This document shows positions 52,601 to 61,509 of a DNA stretch of 64,000 nt, piece after piece. The DNA is taken from positions 124,001-188,000 of the forward strand of contig CBDBGT010000011.1 of assembly GCA_965205365.1 (NCBI GenBank), written 5' to 3'. Made by a program: the position numbers and the translations under genes. The stretch's first letter is position 1; each line of letters opens with the position of its first letter. This stretch comes from JALZUR01 sp965205365 (GTDB taxonomy: Bacteria > Bdellovibrionota > Bdellovibrionia > Bdellovibrionales > UBA1609). The notes under the pieces were generated by a model. That model was not told the DNA's origin and ran no database searches. It saw only the letters and a program-made list of their open reading frames with translations.

Positions 52601-54959
52601 TAATTGAAACTTTTCTACTAGGATCATAGGGAGGAACTACTTTTTGTGATCCATCTAAATGTTTTCCTATTTTATCTGCATAAGCCTCTGCTCTTGCTGA
52701 ATCTTTGTCATCTTTTAACACATTTCCATGTTTATCTATTCTTGCAATTAAAGGCCCATCAGTTACACTGGTACTTGATGATAATGGATGGGTATTTTGC
52801 ACTTTAGATGTAATTCTAATACCTTTAGCTCCAGGGTCTAAGTAATCTTTTTGATAGGCCACTTTCATTAAATAGATACCATCTCTAATTGGAAAAATTG
52901 AATTGATACCCTCTAAAATATTTGAATATCGTAAAATTATAGGATGAATTCTAAAAAGAATTGTTTTTTTCACCACAAGGTTCATGTTTCTATCAATTTT
53001 ATACCTGAATCTTAGTGTTTCATATGTAAAATCTTGGACGTAAAATCTTGGTTCAATTTTATCTCTTTCTTTAAGTTCTGTTAAAAATGTTTGAGATACA
53101 GATCTAGAATCTGTGCCTAAAGTGCCATATTTTTCATCCCAAGGGTTTAAGTAAAGAATCAATTCTTTTGTAAAATTTTGAATATCATCTTTTGCCTTGA
53201 TAAAATACTTTCTTCTTGTCAAACGTTCTGTTCGATAGTATTTATGTCTAATCCTGTCCATGAAATTTAAACAACCATTAGAATCTGCTTTAATTTTATC
53301 CCTATCAATTTTACCAAAAAGTTTTATATCTTTATAGTCAGATGTTTTAAAGATTGGATTTCTACCTTCATTGTCTGCAGTTTCATCTTCATTTTCTGCC
53401 TTACTATTTTTAAAATGTCTGGAAACAACTTCAAACTCTTGTCCTGCTGAAATTTTTCTTTGAGAATTTAATCTACTTAAACAGGTTTTAACATTAAAAA
53501 TTACGGTTCGTCTATTTGCTGTTTCACCTGCTTTAATTGTTTTAAATTTAACATCTGCAAGAGTAAAATTATATGGTTCAGCGAACTTTAAATGAGATTT
53601 ATTTAAAGCCTCCTCATATCCCACAGATTCTGTAGCGTGTTTAGTAAAATTAAAGGTTCCTGAAAAGTTTTTAGGGTGTTCCATGACTTTATTCTGCTTA
53701 CCAATGAGGTTGTTATAAATTCCTATATTAAATAATTCTTCAATAACTTTATATTTGGAAAGATTGTTATCCATAGGAGTTACTTGTAATGCTAGCTGTA
53801 TATTTCCAGAAGTTGGAGCAAAAGGTAAAATACCTTTATAATGAAGGTTTAAATCACCTTTCTTATTAATTTTAGAAATTAAGTGACCCATACTAGGGTT
53901 TAACAAGACTCTGTTGCCTTCTTTATTGTAATCTGTTGCATATAAATACGGAAGAACTTTAAATCGACCACTTTTTTGATCTCTTAAAAAAGTCCCGTTT
54001 ACAGCTGTATAGGATTGAGCTAAGTTTATGTTTAATACCAAATCTATATGAAGACCATCAAAAGCTGGTTGATTTTTTATTTGAGCGTATGGAGATTGAT
54101 TGTTGTTTTTTAAATTTAGCAAAAGTCTTTTTAAATTTGGATTATTTGCTTCAGGTTTTAAAACATAATCAGAGCCTTGTAAAAGAGCACTAAGGCCTTT
54201 TTTTTCAATTTCTTCTTTTGTAGGCTGTAAGTCTTTTTTAATGACTGAAAATGGAATTCCAGTTAAGTTATAGTTGATCTGCTTTATATAAAGTTGAGTT
54301 TTTTCATCATTATTATAATTAAGTTTATTTTTAGGATTATAATAGCCAGAAAAAAGCCTTTGAATTTGACCTCTATATAATTTTCTTTGTTCTCCTTTTA
54401 AAAAATAAAAAGATGGGTGTTCTTGATTAAGCAACACCTCATTCCAAGGGAAAAGTTGAAAAATAAAGCTGACTTCACCTTGCCGACTGCTTTTTTTAAC
54501 TGATTTTATTTTTCTAAGAAAAACTACAGGTTCAGGATTTGATTTACCTAAATGAAACATAAAATTTTCAGTCCAAACTAAACAACCCTCCTCATCAGTT
54601 GTGACTGTTTTTAAAAAACTTGGACTTTCTCCTTGAGAACTGCTAATTTTAAATTTAAACCTTTGAAGCTTTCTTGTTGAAGCTTTTTCTCTTAAACAAA
54701 CTAAAAATCTATACTCTAAACCCCTAACTTCTTTTGTCGCTCCATCTACTGACGTAATTTTTTTAACAATTAAGCTTGTGGTATCTCCTGCTATATAAAA
54801 TGTTGCATTTTTTTCAGCTGTCTCAAAACCCATTTCATTGGCGTGAGTTAAAATATCTAAGTCTTTGGGTACTTCAGACTGAATACACCCTGAAAATACA
54901 AGAAGACTAGCCATGGCTGCTAAAAATATGTTGCCAATGTTATTCTTCCTAAAAATCAT
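49674..54959 (-). CDS. giant lipoprotein of unknown function (about 1762 residues)
   Basis: The chosen ATG at 54959 follows GGAG by 9 nt and gives lipobox LVFSGC. Two related segments of about 250 residues are visible near residues 60-250 and 480-700. Each has a strand ending in F-x-V-C/K-T-C-L, then D-x-x-GCL, an R-rich stretch and an LNPWDE or LFPWNE motif followed by an aromatic tail. A helical coiled-coil-like region follows (about 820-1120), then a Cys-containing stretch (RALCGPSHTGYDQC, ACRCYDNL). The C-terminal third has W- and Y-rich segments (YFTQHFIEGDMQDRANIHNH). No catalytic motif recognised. It overlaps the preceding barrel gene by 11 nt. Confidence 0.82.
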   Translation of the reverse strand: MIFRKNNIGNIFLAAMASLLVFSGCIQSEVPKDLDILTHANEMGFETAEKNATFYIAGDTTSLIVKKITSVDGATKEVRGLEYRFLVCLREKASTRKLQRFKFKISSSQGESPSFLKTVTTDEEGCLVWTENFMFHLGKSNPEPVVFLRKIKSVKKSSRQGEVSFIFQLFPWNEVLLNQEHPSFYFLKGEQRKLYRGQIQRLFSGYYNPKNKLNYNNDEKTQLYIKQINYNLTGIPFSVIKKDLQPTKEEIEKKGLSALLQGSDYVLKPEANNPNLKRLLLNLKNNNQSPYAQIKNQPAFDGLHIDLVLNINLAQSYTAVNGTFLRDQKSGRFKVLPYLYATDYNKEGNRVLLNPSMGHLISKINKKGDLNLHYKGILPFAPTSGNIQLALQVTPMDNNLSKYKVIEELFNIGIYNNLIGKQNKVMEHPKNFSGTFNFTKHATESVGYEEALNKSHLKFAEPYNFTLADVKFKTIKAGETANRRTVIFNVKTCLSRLNSQRKISAGQEFEVVSRHFKNSKAENEDETADNEGRNPIFKTSDYKDIKLFGKIDRDKIKADSNGCLNFMDRIRHKYYRTERLTRRKYFIKAKDDIQNFTKELILYLNPWDEKYGTLGTDSRSVSQTFLTELKERDKIEPRFYVQDFTYETLRFRYKIDRNMNLVVKKTILFRIHPIILRYSNILEGINSIFPIRDGIYLMKVAYQKDYLDPGAKGIRITSKVQNTHPLSSSTSVTDGPLIARIDKHGNVLKDDKDSARAEAYADKIGKHLDGSQKVVPPYDPSRKVSISIVKKLVRVNAGFIVTPVEFSVRDLRLLRIRAQLFIQLETVNQTRLQLINMASKEIEKRIKILKGTFTEISKLPKLEQRKIIQQKINALDTFAKAIPDDLEYTKNDDSELLQVFNKPEVISAFSPFFNTGQLSSIATMLGQKKADKDFSPSIVDLAYSKQEDYIQQVSSEINSLKEQSTLPVEERNFEVEKETTSTGKEVYSYNYATSKEFRALCGPSHTGYDQCVSENKAKDPNFNEQACRCYDNLSRDFKDFSTHHGDTMTKLQNNLDKFNYKEFMSASTILNKVIDSSQEFFSKLSNKDALTKLLLNDFTLAQATADISDLDLLKDKIVPGVDIQKRTFVGPLTFIHNSNTGGLRPTDNLDEAYCVTDDCNSLESNPLDSYSIIENFNYERSPYHGSIAHFFGKNVDDFIKGGTVKIGSKVKNIPSYKDFKRTQNKIFDTKALLSNFVTENNLNYVSLKDKKLKEFICKHPKDIDLENNYNNCLRNYTDKHLDKKTILKDYNKYSTSLLVTKNFSKINANGRYDVDLNFLDSIVKKDHGGKQCIKRVVPASYAKFNEVEYGKFCSLMTYGIFAKNYLNLANEFINKVKTGQIEYKPSGSLLSSLFNTNIIDVYSKDKDYSPVPIVKPFVDRLYESCIHYAKLGKFNEPLDIERKYKIKETGRYYYLGGKSLNITLGQQANISHKVNSDKSYKVDIGYIKKYLPPLIVGSNYSYSRSEGFSENNGLNIQQATFLVMQNAEFDIELKKYEQCLVVKWDDNFLKENKYIFFQNPMLNPAKDSGLTVNGEPYNDYIIKKLLEGLMVCSGNIEEEPIAVRETYYYFTQHFIEGDMQDRANIHNHPWLLSLRGVRELEAFLISTLSRHDVEGPKPEKYIQAEELTGMGKLFASDLAAENLNGTSYKHIKKFKRNKWPLSQLIRTYRKISPTFPGLYTQLNKREYEITQWPWKNSIPGEKFENTEEGLNCYAKKMEEVR

Positions 54960-56211
54960 GCTTATACTCCATCTTAAATCCCATAAATTGATAGGGTATT
55001 TGTAAGTCACTGTTTTCTCTTAAAATATCTGAATATACATATATTAACCCAAATTTTAGATTCTGCTTTGGTAATTCTAATGCTAGATTTATGCCAAAAC
55101 CCTCACGGTTATTATGACCATATGTAGACCCATTATAACTGGCTACAGAGGCGTCAGCTTCATTAAAAAAGCTAAAAGGCTCAATGTCTAAACTATACAA
55201 GGATTGACTATGGTAACGAAAATGGACACCTGCCCTTTGTCCTTGATTTTTTCCCCTAGGAGCTTGGGTATTAGTCACTATTTTTACATATGGAAAAATT
55301 TCAAATTTATTAAAGCTTAAAATGGTTGTCCAACCTCCATACCAGCCTTTAAAATCATACTCAAAATCTGCTGCTCCACCGACTCCATTTACGGTGTTTC
55401 CAAGCCTTCTACTCTCATCTGCAATAACCGCAGGTAAGGTAGAAAAGTCAAAAACTCCAAAACTAAGACCTACTTTGTACATAAAAGGTTTTAAATTGAG
55501 ATTTTTTATAAATACTTTAAAACCCCCATTTACAAAAAAAGGAATACTCTCTTTTTCATTAAAGTCCAATGAATCAGATTGAGACGTAGGAATACCTTGA
55601 AAAAACCTTAAATCAATTCCAAATGATTTTTTTTCTGTGTAATTATATGAGTATTTAAAGCCTTGCTCTAATCCTGGAAGTGCTCTTGAGGACATTAATA
55701 AATCAAATTTTTTTAAAAATTTTCTCTGATCAATAGCCCCTAGAGAAAAAATGTATAAATAATCATTAACGTTTGTTTGTATTTGTTTTTGAAAATATAC
55801 TTTAGCATTACGAAGATAAATAAAGTTATCTGCTCTTAGGTCTCCAAATCTAGACTGTACACTGCCTATGGTGTCGCCTATGTTTAAACTTGCAGAAAAA
55901 AAGAAATAATCAGACATTTTAAGTAAAAAATTAGGATTTACATATAAACGATAACGAAAGCTATTTTCAAGTTTACTGTCCCAAATATTGCCATGTTGAT
56001 TAAGTTTGAGTTCTAAATGCCAATTTTTTTCTTGAAATTTAAGGGGAGAGTAATTTTTTTCAAGTAAGTGTTTTTTAGTTGAAATAGGAACAATGGGATT
56101 TTTTGTGAGCTCTTTTTTTTCTGGTGAATTTTTAATGTGGAGAGTTTTAGAAAATGTGTTTGTTAGGATAAAAAAAGTTAAAAAAATTGCTACTAAAATC
56201 TTATGTTTCAA
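54949..56211 (-). CDS. outer-membrane beta-barrel protein, partner of the giant lipoprotein
   Basis: 420 residues from a TTG start (56211) with GGGGAG about 10 nt upstream; signal peptide ILVAIFLTFFILTNTFS. From about residue 65, amphipathic strands alternate with short turns (WHLELKLNQHG, NSFRYRLYVNPNFLL, FFFSASLNIGD, MGFKMEYKHDF). The chain ends in Phe, the usual BAM-recognition residue. Likely a 14-16-stranded barrel. Its last 11 nt overlap the lipoprotein start. Confidence 0.8.
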   Translation of the reverse strand: MKHKILVAIFLTFFILTNTFSKTLHIKNSPEKKELTKNPIVPISTKKHLLEKNYSPLKFQEKNWHLELKLNQHGNIWDSKLENSFRYRLYVNPNFLLKMSDYFFFSASLNIGDTIGSVQSRFGDLRADNFIYLRNAKVYFQKQIQTNVNDYLYIFSLGAIDQRKFLKKFDLLMSSRALPGLEQGFKYSYNYTEKKSFGIDLRFFQGIPTSQSDSLDFNEKESIPFFVNGGFKVFIKNLNLKPFMYKVGLSFGVFDFSTLPAVIADESRRLGNTVNGVGGAADFEYDFKGWYGGWTTILSFNKFEIFPYVKIVTNTQAPRGKNQGQRAGVHFRYHSQSLYSLDIEPFSFFNEADASVASYNGSTYGHNNREGFGINLALELPKQNLKFGLIYVYSDILRENSDLQIPYQFMGFKMEYKHDF

Positions 56212-56532
56212 TTTAATTACACTCCCCTATTTTAGATTTCATATAAATTAAATTCAATGAAAAAATAATTTAAAAACTTCATATTTAAACCCTTGCCCAT
56301 TGACTTTTAACAATATGGATAAATTCTTGTATTTGTTTTAATTCCTAAAAAACTTCTATCAACAAATTTTAAAAAAAAGTATAGTAAATTTTACATGAAT
56401 AGCTTTAGATTTTTTTTAAAAAACCTAAAGAAATCTTAACTTAAAACCTTGTAATAAATTCATTTAAAAAATATATTTTTAATGAATTTTTATTTGTCTA
56501 AGTTTAATGAATTTCTTAAAGAGGGAGGCTTT
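56212..56532. other. AT-rich divergent promoter region
   Basis: It separates the minus-strand barrel operon from the plus-strand gene at 56533. It is very rich in A/T runs, with no conserved motif, repeat or small gene that I can support. Confidence 0.4.
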
Positions 56533-57834
56533 ATGAAAGGTTTTAAGGCTTTACGCTTTTGTCCTCCTAACTCTAAGTTTAAAAAAGGGGATTTACTTGT
56601 AATTTTTGGTGAGGTTTTTCATCAAGGCTATATTAACGGAATTGTTCAAGAGGCAGAAAAAATTGGGATGAAAATTGTTTATGGCACCATGGGTCGTAGA
56701 AATCAAGATAATGAACTAAGACCTTTAACCTTAGAAGAAATCACTCAAAAAAACCAGAATAACCTTATTAATATACCTCTTGAAGCAGGGTTTGATTTAG
56801 ATAAAACCTTAAAAGGTTTATCTCCATGCGATCAACTAAAAGGGCTAAAAAGAGATGAATGGAATAATTTTAGAAAACTTGATTGGCATCAAATTCAAGA
56901 ATCTAAAAAAATAGGTGAAAAAAGGTTTTTAAAAAACACTCAAGCTTTTTTAAACGAAATATCAAAAAAATATGTAACTTCTAAAACTAATATTCATTTT
57001 GCTCATACTATGGCAGGAGGAATTCCAAGAGCTAAAATTTTAATGCCTTTATTAAATAGAGTTTTTAAAGGATTTGGAAAAAGATTTTTATACTCTAAAG
57101 AGTTTTGGGAATCTGAAATTGGAAAACTTTGCTCTATGAATTTTAATGAAGTCACAGCAAATACTTTTGAAACTTTAATTATAGAAACAAAACATATAAG
57201 AGATAAGGCAAAAACAGTAAGTTATTCAGCTTACGGGTATCATGGTTGTGAATCTCTTTTAGGTGATGAGTATAAATGGCAATCATATGCACCTTATTTA
57301 CAAGGATGGGCTAAAATTAAACTTGAAAATATTGCTAAAAAATACTGGGCTAAAGGTTTACACACTCAAGTATTTAACGCCCCTGAAATTTTAACAGCTT
57401 CTTCAAGTGTGTTTATGGGTGTTGAGGTCTGCTTATATCCCCTTCTTAGAGCACTTAAATTTGAAAATGGCGGAAAAAATACTTCTATTCATAACACCTG
57501 TGTAAGCCTTTTAAATAACCCCAATGACCTTAGTACTATTGATTCTTATACTCAAAAATATATGAACGCTGATCCAGGAGTAAGAAAGCTTTATTGGGAC
57601 ACATGGCCACAACATAGTAAAGAACCTGAAATGGCAAAAATGAAAGAGGCTTCTGATTATTTAATAAGTCTTCATAAAGATAGTAAGAATTTATTAACAT
57701 TTCCGTTGAGCAAAGTTGTGTTTAAAACCACTGGAAAAGCAATTCTATGTGAAGCCTCAAACCCCACAGAACCTGTTTTATGGCTTGGACATGATCTGGT
57801 TTCAAAAACTCACTTAACATTTTTTGAAAATTAA
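56533..57834 (+). CDS. cytoplasmic protein of unknown function
   Basis: 433 residues from the ATG at 56533, which follows GAGGGAGG; an upstream ATG at 56482 has no ribosome binding site. The N-terminus has a possible nucleotide-binding beta-alpha-beta (KGDLLVIFGEVFHQGYINGI then EAEKIGMKIVYGTMGRR). Other notable stretches: IHFAHTMAGGIPRAKILMPL, YSAYGYHGCESLLGDEYKWQ, FNAPEILTASSSVFMGVEV. No signal peptide. It looks like an enzyme (oxidoreductase- or dehydratase-like glycine-rich loops), but I cannot name the family. Confidence 0.78.
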   Translation: MKGFKALRFCPPNSKFKKGDLLVIFGEVFHQGYINGIVQEAEKIGMKIVYGTMGRRNQDNELRPLTLEEITQKNQNNLINIPLEAGFDLDKTLKGLSPCDQLKGLKRDEWNNFRKLDWHQIQESKKIGEKRFLKNTQAFLNEISKKYVTSKTNIHFAHTMAGGIPRAKILMPLLNRVFKGFGKRFLYSKEFWESEIGKLCSMNFNEVTANTFETLIIETKHIRDKAKTVSYSAYGYHGCESLLGDEYKWQSYAPYLQGWAKIKLENIAKKYWAKGLHTQVFNAPEILTASSSVFMGVEVCLYPLLRALKFENGGKNTSIHNTCVSLLNNPNDLSTIDSYTQKYMNADPGVRKLYWDTWPQHSKEPEMAKMKEASDYLISLHKDSKNLLTFPLSKVVFKTTGKAILCEASNPTEPVLWLGHDLVSKTHLTFFEN

Positions 57835-57891
57835 CTCTAATCTCTCTAGCTCTAGAATAAAGATTTTGTTTAATAATTCTATAAAATTTAT

Positions 57892-60051
57892 TTAAAACTC
57901 ACTACTAATCTTAGTTATAAATGCTAGAAGGGACATTAATTTAGAGCGGTCACTCTCAAACGTACATTCTTTTCTCTTACTGGTGTAAGAACCTCCACAA
58001 AGAAGAATATGAAGTATTAACTCTGAGCTTGGCTGTCCATTTTTAAATTCAGGAACTTTTCCATTTTTCACAAAAAACGTAAGTATTCCTTTTAATTTTT
58101 TATCATCATTTTCAATGGGTGTTCCTTTAACCATAGGCAAAAGTTTTAAAACTTCTTTAAAATCTGCATAAGATAGACTTACTTCTTCAAAATTTAGAGT
58201 GTCTGATCCATTTAAATCATATTTTCTAAAAATAACTTCAATATATTGATTGGCAATGGAGGCCCTAAACCATTGGGATCTTTTATATGGAGACTCATCG
58301 TTGGTGAGTTTAGCTATATACTCAAGATTTTCTTGCCACATATTATATGATTCTTTTAAATTATTTGAATCTTCAAATCTTAAGTATTGTCCAAGTCCTG
58401 GTAAAGATTCAAATACTTCACTTCCTTTTGTCAATACATAGTTAAAAGAACAAGCTTCATCAAAAGTTGGACAGCGAGTCTCCATATATTCTTTAATATA
58501 GCCTCCAACATGGTAGGCTGAAAACGTATATGCAATATAATCAGCTATTTCACTTAAACTCACCTTATCATCTGCTATGGCAGAGGGGACAAAAAGATTT
58601 CCTTCATTATAAACTCTAAACCAGCTTCCCCTACTCTTTTCATCTAATAAATCCAATTCTTTTAAAAACAAAAACACATCTAAGTAAGCTTCCTTTATTT
58701 GATCTACATCAAGTCCTTGACTACTCCCTTCCTCTTGTAAATCTTTAGAATAAGTTTTAATTAAAAGCTCAGCCACTGAAAACTGCCAGCTAGAATGAAA
58801 TAAACTTTGAAAACTAAACTCTACTATTGGACTATAATCTGGTATCAATATGGTCCTATTTACTCTAGTTAAAGAAGGCCATCTTCTTTGAGTAAATTGT
58901 GAAAAAATATCTGTTCCCTCTTTAACATAAGGAAAGCTTTCACCCACATAACCTTCAATATTTTTTGTTGCATCCAAAAATGTTTTTATACTAGACCAAG
59001 TATAAATAATTTTTTTAAAATTCTTAGAATTTAAAGCTATTTCTTCATTTTCGTTTGGAAAATACTTTCCAAATATAACTTTTAAAACATGCTCTTGAGC
59101 GCTTAAAGATAAGCTTTTACCCAAAAGACCATACTCACTCACTAGGTTTGTTATGTGAGTTAAATCTTTTAAAGACCATTTTGCATTAGGGTGAAGGTTT
59201 ATGGACTCAAGTATGCTTAAAAAAAGACTTTCTACTTTTAAAGAAAAATTAAAAAAAGATTCTCTTTCAAACTCCCAATTACTAGCTAAACCCTTTTTTA
59301 AATCTAGAGTTTGGGTATAATAATTTTGAAAAACTCTTAGTGCATTAAGCTTTTCTTCATGTTTAATTTCAATGTTTTTTGAATCAACAGATCTTAATAA
59401 ATTAAAAATTGAAACCCAGCTTTCTTGAGCTTTAATTTTAATATCAGCGTTTTTAAAAAAATTTAGAGCAATTTGAATGTTTAAATCCTTGTCTTGAAAA
59501 AGAGCCCATTTTTGTAAAAATTTAGAGGCAGGCTTGAGAATAGTTTTAATATCAACAGCCTCGTCAAAAGGCTTTTTAAATAACAATTCTGAAACATGGG
59601 GTTTCATAATAAGTGCTAAGTCTTTAGCTTCTAGTAAGAATATTTTTAAAACCTTTAAACCTGTGAATGTTAAGTTTTTTGTATCTCCACCAAAAATTTG
59701 ACCCTTTAAAGCTAAAAGTGATTCATAAAAACCTATAGTTTTTTCATTTTTGTTAAATAAAAATTTATCTAAAAAAAATTTTATTTCTAAAGTGTTATAA
59801 ACCCCTTTATTTTCACCTTTTACTCTTAATTGAATATAATCAATAGCATCTATAACACAATTAAAGTTTCGTTGAATTTCCCTATCTGAAAGAACCTCAT
59901 TTGAGTAAAGCTCAATGGCATTTCCTATGTCGCTTAAACAGTTTGAATCATAATTTAAGCTTATCACAGGCCTATCTTCTTTAAAGTTATAATTGTTTGA
60001 GCATGATATTAAGAAAATAAGACTACAGAATACAGTTAGTTTAAAAAACAT
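57892..60051 (-). CDS. lipoprotein with a C-terminal EF-hand
   Basis: 719 residues from the ATG at 60051 (GGGAG upstream; lipobox IFLISC). The frame extends to 60135, but that part lies inside the barrel gene and would bury the signal. Mostly helical. A canonical EF-hand loop DLNGSDTLNFEE occurs at about residues 612-623, with Asp1, Asn3, Ser5, Thr7 and Glu12; a degenerate one (DDKVSLSEIADYI) lies earlier. Calcium may therefore control folding or surface binding. It overlaps the barrel gene by 11 nt and is probably its partner. Confidence 0.82.
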   Translation of the reverse strand: MFFKLTVFCSLIFLISCSNNYNFKEDRPVISLNYDSNCLSDIGNAIELYSNEVLSDREIQRNFNCVIDAIDYIQLRVKGENKGVYNTLEIKFFLDKFLFNKNEKTIGFYESLLALKGQIFGGDTKNLTFTGLKVLKIFLLEAKDLALIMKPHVSELLFKKPFDEAVDIKTILKPASKFLQKWALFQDKDLNIQIALNFFKNADIKIKAQESWVSIFNLLRSVDSKNIEIKHEEKLNALRVFQNYYTQTLDLKKGLASNWEFERESFFNFSLKVESLFLSILESINLHPNAKWSLKDLTHITNLVSEYGLLGKSLSLSAQEHVLKVIFGKYFPNENEEIALNSKNFKKIIYTWSSIKTFLDATKNIEGYVGESFPYVKEGTDIFSQFTQRRWPSLTRVNRTILIPDYSPIVEFSFQSLFHSSWQFSVAELLIKTYSKDLQEEGSSQGLDVDQIKEAYLDVFLFLKELDLLDEKSRGSWFRVYNEGNLFVPSAIADDKVSLSEIADYIAYTFSAYHVGGYIKEYMETRCPTFDEACSFNYVLTKGSEVFESLPGLGQYLRFEDSNNLKESYNMWQENLEYIAKLTNDESPYKRSQWFRASIANQYIEVIFRKYDLNGSDTLNFEEVSLSYADFKEVLKLLPMVKGTPIENDDKKLKGILTFFVKNGKVPEFKNGQPSSELILHILLCGGSYTSKRKECTFESDRSKLMSLLAFITKISSEF

Positions 60052-61429
60052 AAGAAACTCCCATATAATAGGAATCATTTTCCCTAAAATGTTTATAAAA
60101 TCCCTTTGTTTGAGAAGAAATTGCTTCAATAACATTATACCCTAAAGCCAAATGTGTTTTTCCCCAGCTCATATCAATACTAAAATCTCCCATTGCACCC
60201 TCTAACTTAATGTCATAATACCCTTGAAAATCTACTTTCAATCTTGACCCTATTTTATAACCAATACCAGCTCCAACTCCTCTCTTATATTGAAAAGGAA
60301 TAAACAACGAGTTTAGTAAAAAATCACTAAACTCTCCACTCGCAATATTTTCAATGGCTGTATTTTCAATAACATGAACCCTAGCTCCTATACTTTTATC
60401 TTTAAAAAATTGTTCATGGGAAAGTTGGTAAACTCCACCAGAACTAGTTCCAATATAACTTTTTGTATCACCTATGAGAGCAGGTAGTTTCTTAGTTCTT
60501 TGCCTATAACTAGTGCTCAATATTGTTTTTGAATTTTCACTCCAATATTTACCAAATTCTATAGTTCCCTTATGAACACCTACTCTTTCAGGAAGAACAA
60601 GAGCATCAATATTAACCTCTGGTGTCGTTACATTTAAAGAAACATCAATAGCTGTATCAACATCTTTACTCGGACCATAAAGATATGAAGCTTTTATAAA
60701 AGTTTTTTCATTAGACCAATTAAAACTTCCTCCAATCTGAGGATGAACTATTAATTCAGGAATATTTAAATCTAAAAAATATTTAATTTTATATTCATTT
60801 CCTCTATACTCAATCTCTTCAAGAGGTTGATTAACCCATAATGTATTGGTTTTCACGTTTCCATTGCCATCAAATTTATAATGAAGTGTTGTCTTAGGTA
60901 CTGAAATGGGGCTTACAAAAAACTCTAGGTTTGACCTATTTGAAATTTTATAATTGGAAAATATTCCTACAAGCCCTTCTTTTATAGGAGATACTTTATT
61001 AAAATCCCAAACATTATTCCAAAAGCCTGAAGGTAAATATTTTTCTAATTCAGACCAGTTTACAATTCTTCTTCCAAATGAATACTCTAGTTTAGATGAA
61101 AGTTGGTTAACGTAATATATTTCTGGAATAGAATATGATGATGCTCCCTGACCTTGAACTTTTAAAAACCCAAGAGAATTAAAAATAAAACTTCCTTTAG
61201 ATGAAAGCTTCTTATTTCCTCTTAAATCAAAACTATATCCTGATTGATTAAACTGACGATGGTAGTGATTCAAATAAAGAAGACCTGTTTTTAATGATAA
61301 AGGCTTTTTTAATGAAATACTTTCATAATTTTGAGCTTTTATAGGATTAAGTGAATACCCTGTTAGGGGTAAAACACATAAGCTTAAAATAATGGCAACA
61401 TAGCGTATTACAAAAATCATACTTTTCAT
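60041..61429 (-). CDS. outer-membrane beta-barrel protein, partner of the EF-hand lipoprotein
   Basis: 462 residues from the ATG at 61429 (MKSMIFVIRYVAIILSLCVL, then signal cleavage near GYS). An equally good start lies 66 nt upstream at 61495 because the start region is tandemly duplicated. The longer form (484 residues) would place a second MKSMIFVI inside the signal region, so I prefer the shorter. Barrel strands run through the sequence (SGYSFDLRGNKKL, KLEYSFGRRIVNWSELEKYL, SRLKVDFQGYYDIKLEG, SYYMGVSYVF) with a terminal Phe. The YSFGRRIVNW block recalls DUF1302-like barrels, unverified. Confidence 0.8.
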   Translation of the reverse strand: MKSMIFVIRYVAIILSLCVLPLTGYSLNPIKAQNYESISLKKPLSLKTGLLYLNHYHRQFNQSGYSFDLRGNKKLSSKGSFIFNSLGFLKVQGQGASSYSIPEIYYVNQLSSKLEYSFGRRIVNWSELEKYLPSGFWNNVWDFNKVSPIKEGLVGIFSNYKISNRSNLEFFVSPISVPKTTLHYKFDGNGNVKTNTLWVNQPLEEIEYRGNEYKIKYFLDLNIPELIVHPQIGGSFNWSNEKTFIKASYLYGPSKDVDTAIDVSLNVTTPEVNIDALVLPERVGVHKGTIEFGKYWSENSKTILSTSYRQRTKKLPALIGDTKSYIGTSSGGVYQLSHEQFFKDKSIGARVHVIENTAIENIASGEFSDFLLNSLFIPFQYKRGVGAGIGYKIGSRLKVDFQGYYDIKLEGAMGDFSIDMSWGKTHLALGYNVIEAISSQTKGFYKHFRENDSYYMGVSYVF

Positions 61430-61443
61430 TACAACACAGACCT
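61407..61443 (-). repeat. duplicated translation-start segment, downstream copy
   Basis: 37 bases identical to 61473-61509 except one position (C for A at 61434). Each copy carries an AGGT ribosome-binding segment, the ATG and codons for MKSMIFVI. The offset of 66 nt keeps the reading frame. Confidence 0.85.
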
Positions 61444-61472
61444 TTTGCCACTGGAGAGACACTCGAGAAATA

Positions 61473-61509
61473 ATTACAAAAATCATACTTTTCATTACAA
61501 AACAGACCT
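61473..61509 (-). repeat. duplicated translation-start segment, upstream copy
   Basis: Partner of 61407-61443. Two in-frame starts with almost identical ribosome binding sites result, so both protein forms might be made. Confidence 0.85.
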
